Translations under genes and position numbers: made by a program
Assembly: GCA_036768485.1 (NCBI GenBank)
Contig: JAVLUZ010000144.1
Coordinates: 749,281 to 813,280 of the forward strand
Direction: 5' to 3'
Length of the DNA stretch: 64,000 bases
From: Mermis nigrescens
Taxonomy: Eukaryota; Nematoda; Enoplea; Mermithida; Mermithidae
Shown here: in pieces, positions 61,591 through 64,000 of the stretch
Numbering within the stretch: position 1 is the stretch's first letter
Layout of the letters: every line of letters begins with the position of its first letter
The notes under the pieces: model-generated
What the model was told of the DNA's origin: nothing
Seen by the model: only the letters and a program-made list of their open reading frames with translations
Database searches by the model: none

Positions 61591-63296
61591 CATTAATTCC
61601 GATTTGATTCAAAACATAGGTGGGAAGTAAGTCAGGTATTCATTATTTAAAAGCAAAAATGTATTTCGACTTCCTTAATTTATTGGTTTTTTTTAATTTA
61701 AAATTGATTTATTCGAGATAAAAATTTATTGTGCCTGCTAGCACATATTAAAGTCAGGTACGAGTGAAAAATTAATGCCGAAAATGATCAGGAAGCTAGA
61801 AATAAGCCGAAGACTGCTCAAGGCAATAATGATATCAATGCACAGAATACGAGTTAAAAGTAAACCAGTCGCGGTGGTGCGAACGTGGTTAAATTTCCAA
61901 AAAATCATCTCAATCAACACATCCGGATCCATCGCCCAAAAAAATTTCGTTTTATGAAACGTGTTCGTTACTGGTTTCTAACCGACGCACGTAGTACGTG
62001 TCAATTAAGCGCACATAGGTATATCGCATTCAAAAAAATAACGAGAATTAAGTGATTGGTGTAGAATAGGTAGGACCTTAAAATTCGTAAGGGCATTATT
62101 TTGCCCAAAAAATTTCCCACGCATTAATTTTTCACCGGTGTTTACACCAAAAAAGGTTACTTTCGTCCGTCCGCGGTAGTCGTAAAATTGTCACGAGAAA
62201 AAATAACTCGTTCAAAAAAGAATCTAACCCACGTCATTGCACTTTCGTTAACGAGCACTTTAAAAAACAATCGCAATTTGCTTTTTTTCATGAATTACCT
62301 TAAGGTTTTTTGTTTCCAAGATCACTATTGCACAATTTAACATTTCAACATTCCTGAGATAGAGCAACTATGTTGGAACGTTTAAAACGCTGCGAAAATT
62401 TCGCAATGGAAAAGCTATTAAAGTAAATTAAAAAATTGCAAGTATAATTACTATAAATTTTTTTGGAAAATCAAAAAATTTTAATTGTCATGAAAAGTTA
62501 TAAATTAAAATAAGCTAAAATTATTGAAATTATAAATTATAATGGTATTCTTCAAAAATTATCAAAAGGCATAAAGTACTGTATTGATATTTAAAAAAAA
62601 ATGTTATAACTCGTGGAATTTCAAATGCAAGGCATAATTGAACTTGTGGACAGCAAGTAAAGAGAAAGGCGGAGTCGATTGAAGATAAAAAACCTGAGAT
62701 GTTTACCTCCACTAAGCTGAAATGGCACAAGATAACGACATTAGAATTGGGCAAAAGGCCCACATTGCGATTCATGCTTTTCAAATCACCTTATACACTT
62801 CAAAGATTTTAATTTCATCATGTTTTAACCTTGAACCATATAACTATATATGGAAGGTTAAGATTCGAATCCTGTGGGCGTCCGACCATTTTCAAAGCTA
62901 AGAATAAAGTCAACGATTTATTGGTAGGAGCAATAACACTCTATTTTGACATTTTTTATCAAGTTTTGTTCCTTAAAATAAAAAGGCTAAAAATAAAAAA
63001 ATCCGATAAATTAAATTTAAGGACGTGTTGGGGATTTTCATGACTGACGGATCTGATTCAACCCTTACTGATGTTAGCATCATCATGTAAGTTTTAATTT
63101 TTCAATTTTGCTCAAAGATCAAAACAGCCAAAAATTATACTATCGACCAAAAATAATTTTTCGACCTTTATCAGAGAGCTCCTCCGCTAGATCACCAAAA
63201 TATTACGAAAATAGCTAATTGAAATTTCAGGCAGGTACGTAAAGTCAATTTAATGGGGTCTTCATGCTGAATTCCCAAGCCCCTCCTTTGAGGAGC
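61591..63296. other. Intergenic DNA, nothing recognised
   Basis: AT-rich; several short open frames without signatures. No tRNA: a B-box-like GATTCGAATCC at 62863 has no matching A box or cloverleaf. Confidence 0.5.
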
Positions 63297-63304
63297 CCCA
63301 CGCC

Positions 63305-63727
63305 CATACATGATCTTGAAGAGGGTTTGTGGGATTCCACACTCTAGAGGAAATTTAACCCTTTCCCCAGAAATGTTTTAACCCCCTCCTCCTTATCAAC
63401 CGGAATATGCTCGCGATTTTCGGAAATATTCTAAAAAATTCATAGAAAAGGTGCTGTTTTAAGCGTTATTAGCTACATATCTGTTTGCTCAAAAGTGTCA
63501 AATTTTCGGCGTTCTGCGCCATAGACTCATTTTTTGAGTATATATTTTGTTCAATACAATATCTGATATTTAATCGAAATTTTTCTACGTTTTTACGCTA
63601 CGCTCTGGGGAGATGGGCATTGTCAAAATCGTCGAAAAAGGATGTTTTTCACGCGTATCCATGTTTTTCAGCCCTTAAAACATTCTGTAATTTAGAGCCC
63701 CCAGAATTCCCATGCTGTGCGTGTCTG
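63305..63727 (+). repeat. Family A interspersed repeat, near complete
   Basis: Begins CATACATGATCTTGAAGAGG and ends CCCATGCTGTGCGTGTCTG. Flanking 8-mers CCCACGCC (63297-63304) and TCCATGCC (63728-63735) agree at 6 of 8 positions. Interior: GGCGTTCTGCGCCATAGACT. Confidence 0.65.
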
Positions 63728-64000
63728 TCCATGCCCTTGCTAGGTTCGTTAAATTTAATGGTGTCCTGCAGGTCACTAAATGATAATTTGCCTTCATTCG
63801 ATGTACAATGATCAGTCGGAAATTTTCCTACAATACGTTTGAATAAAGTCAGATTCAATCAAGCGTCTTAAAAACCAAATAGTTAATTGCGAAAAAGGGT
63901 TTGAAAGTTCCCGGAAACGTATAAAAAACTGGCTCCAATTCCTGATTTTATATATACTACACGCAGTAAGATTAGCCTCAGGCGAACGTTTCCAGCGATA

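Noticed and set aside
62855..62880. Possible tRNA B box (GATTCGAATCC)
   Set aside because: No A box at the expected distance and no acceptor-stem pairing.

Overview
The window is AT-rich, intron-rich animal DNA and looks like nuclear DNA of an invertebrate. The evidence is a neuronal active-zone gene split into many GT-AG introns, a secreted ML-domain gene, a vertebrate-unlike load of short interspersed elements, and an L1/Tx1-like LINE. I cannot assign a phylum. There is no operon, phage, plasmid or CRISPR content.

Layout. 1-11078 is upstream intergenic DNA. It holds an 618-bp TIR element (1607-2224), a 362-bp TIR element (6357-6718), a roughly 300-bp (CA)n tract followed by a 5'-truncated LINE that runs into a second (CA)n tract (7219-9588), a chain of short elements (9757-10291), and a presumed promoter with a CRE palindrome and a TATA box. 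From 11079 to 48121 (+) lies one gene, reconstructed exon by exon with consistent phases: the Rab3-interacting active-zone scaffold RIM (RIMS / UNC-10 orthologue). It has 21 exons and encodes about 1261 aa (about 1092 aa with a short exon 4), in the order Rab3-binding helix, FYVE-like zinc finger, polyQ linker, PDZ, C2A, short linker, C2B. Its introns are packed with short interspersed repeats. From 48240 to 53079 there are more repeats and no gene I can support. From 59995 down to 53080 (-) lies a four-exon gene for a secreted ML (GM2-activator-like) lipid-binding protein of about 229 aa, placed tail-to-tail with RIM. From 60000 to 64000 there is intergenic DNA with a 443-bp hAT-type MITE and one further repeat copy.

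Function. RIM would sit at presynaptic active zones. It links Rab3 and Munc13 (N terminus), ELKS (PDZ), calcium channels (PDZ) and PIP2 or other partners (C2 domains). The ML protein would be secreted or lysosomal and bind lipid. The two genes have no evident functional link.

Main surprises: (1) intron 2 of the ML gene has no usable AG acceptor and is bounded by an 8-bp near-identical direct repeat, as if a transposon insertion had become an intron; (2) RIM exon 4 has three in-phase donors and a read-through polyQ tail ending in a stop with poly(A) signals, predicting an N-terminal-only RIM; (3) many short TIR elements carry detectable 8-bp target duplications, several chained at a shared GTAACGAC-like site; (4) two foldback-like elements are built of short tandem units; (5) an L1/Tx1-like LINE is embedded in (CA)n.
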